Source: Lachnospiraceae bacterium UBA5902
Lineage (GTDB): Bacteria; Bacillota; Clostridia; Lachnospirales; Lachnospiraceae
Direction of reading: 5' to 3'
DNA length: 7,404 nucleotides
Assembly: GCA_002431865.1 (NCBI GenBank)
Contig: DJEI01000109.1
Location: 1 to 7,404, forward strand
The notes beneath the pieces were generated by a model. That model saw only the letters and a list, made by a program, of their open reading frames with translations. It had not been told where the DNA came from and searched no databases. The position numbers were made by a program, and so were the translations under genes. This document shows positions 7,385-7,404 of this stretch, one piece after another. The first letter of the stretch is position 1, and the number at the start of each line of letters is the position of its first letter.

Positions 7385-7404
7385 AAAAATATTGCTAATA
7401 GATG
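7368..7404 (+). CDS. cheB: Probable CheB, chemotaxis methylesterase (5' end only)
   Basis: An ATG at 7368 opens a frame that runs off the window, coding for MVNDPKKILLID plus one base. KKILLID is the first beta strand of a response-regulator receiver domain, where an acidic pair normally follows. CheB, the two-domain response regulator that demethylates and deamidates chemoreceptors, follows flhG in the B. subtilis fla/che operon and often opens with such a sequence, so it is the best candidate. CheY or another receiver protein cannot be excluded from 12 residues. The start overlaps the PilZ gene by 17 nt and is preceded by a weak TGGA at 7356-7359, so coupling to the upstream gene is likely. 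Confidence 0.65.
   Translation, partial: MVNDPKKILLID

Noticed and set aside
7383..7389. A7 run at the start of probable cheB (and another at 4557-4563 in flhF) as slippage sites
   Set aside because: Both are simply adjacent lysine codons, common in genomes of this composition, and seven bases is a modest length. I did not count them as likely switches.

Overview
The window is a compact, one-direction block of a flagellar/chemotaxis (fla/che) operon. On the plus strand the order is fliP (3' end only), fliQ, fliR, flhB, flhA, flhF, flhG, a YcgR-like PilZ-domain gene, and the first 12 codons of what is probably cheB. It resembles the Bacillus subtilis fla/che order (fliP-fliQ-fliR-flhB-flhA-flhF-flhG-cheB), with a PilZ gene added between flhG and cheB. 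The source is probably a motile Gram-positive bacterium of class Clostridia, most likely a gut Lachnospiraceae of the Roseburia/Agathobacter/Butyrivibrio kind. That rests on gene order, the DLQxFA N-terminus of FlhB, the DQAxxLR N-terminus of FlhG, strong AGGAGG-type ribosome binding sites and moderate GC by eye. The genus is an inference; no 16S or other marker gene is present.

Layout. Positions 1-2387 encode the membrane core of the flagellar type III export gate: FliP, FliQ and FliR, then FlhB, the substrate-specificity switch with an intact NPTH autocleavage site. Positions 2432-4474 encode FlhA, the export-gate subunit that couples proton flow to transport and docks chaperone-substrate complexes. 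Positions 4464-6634 encode FlhF (SRP-type GTPase) and FlhG (MinD-type ATPase), which set where and how many flagella are built. Positions 6671-7384 encode a two-domain PilZ protein with an intact c-di-GMP binding motif, probably a motility brake or sensor. From 7368 the next gene opens with the start of a response-regulator receiver domain.

Genes are packed tightly. There are overlaps at flhA/flhF (11 nt), flhF/flhG (1 nt) and pilZ/cheB (17 nt), and gaps of 1 to 44 nt elsewhere, which suggests one transcript with translational coupling. No intergenic stretch is longer than 44 nt. I see no terminator, tRNA, rRNA, mobile element, CRISPR array or long repeat. A weak extended -10 match before the PilZ gene is the only internal promoter candidate. 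All genes look intact, with the key motifs present.

I found no evidence of a previously undescribed system. The points most worth a second look are a T8 homopolymer early in flhB (possible slippage switch), the c-di-GMP receptor placed between flagellar-number and chemotaxis genes, the possible promoter in front of it, and the start of FlhB.
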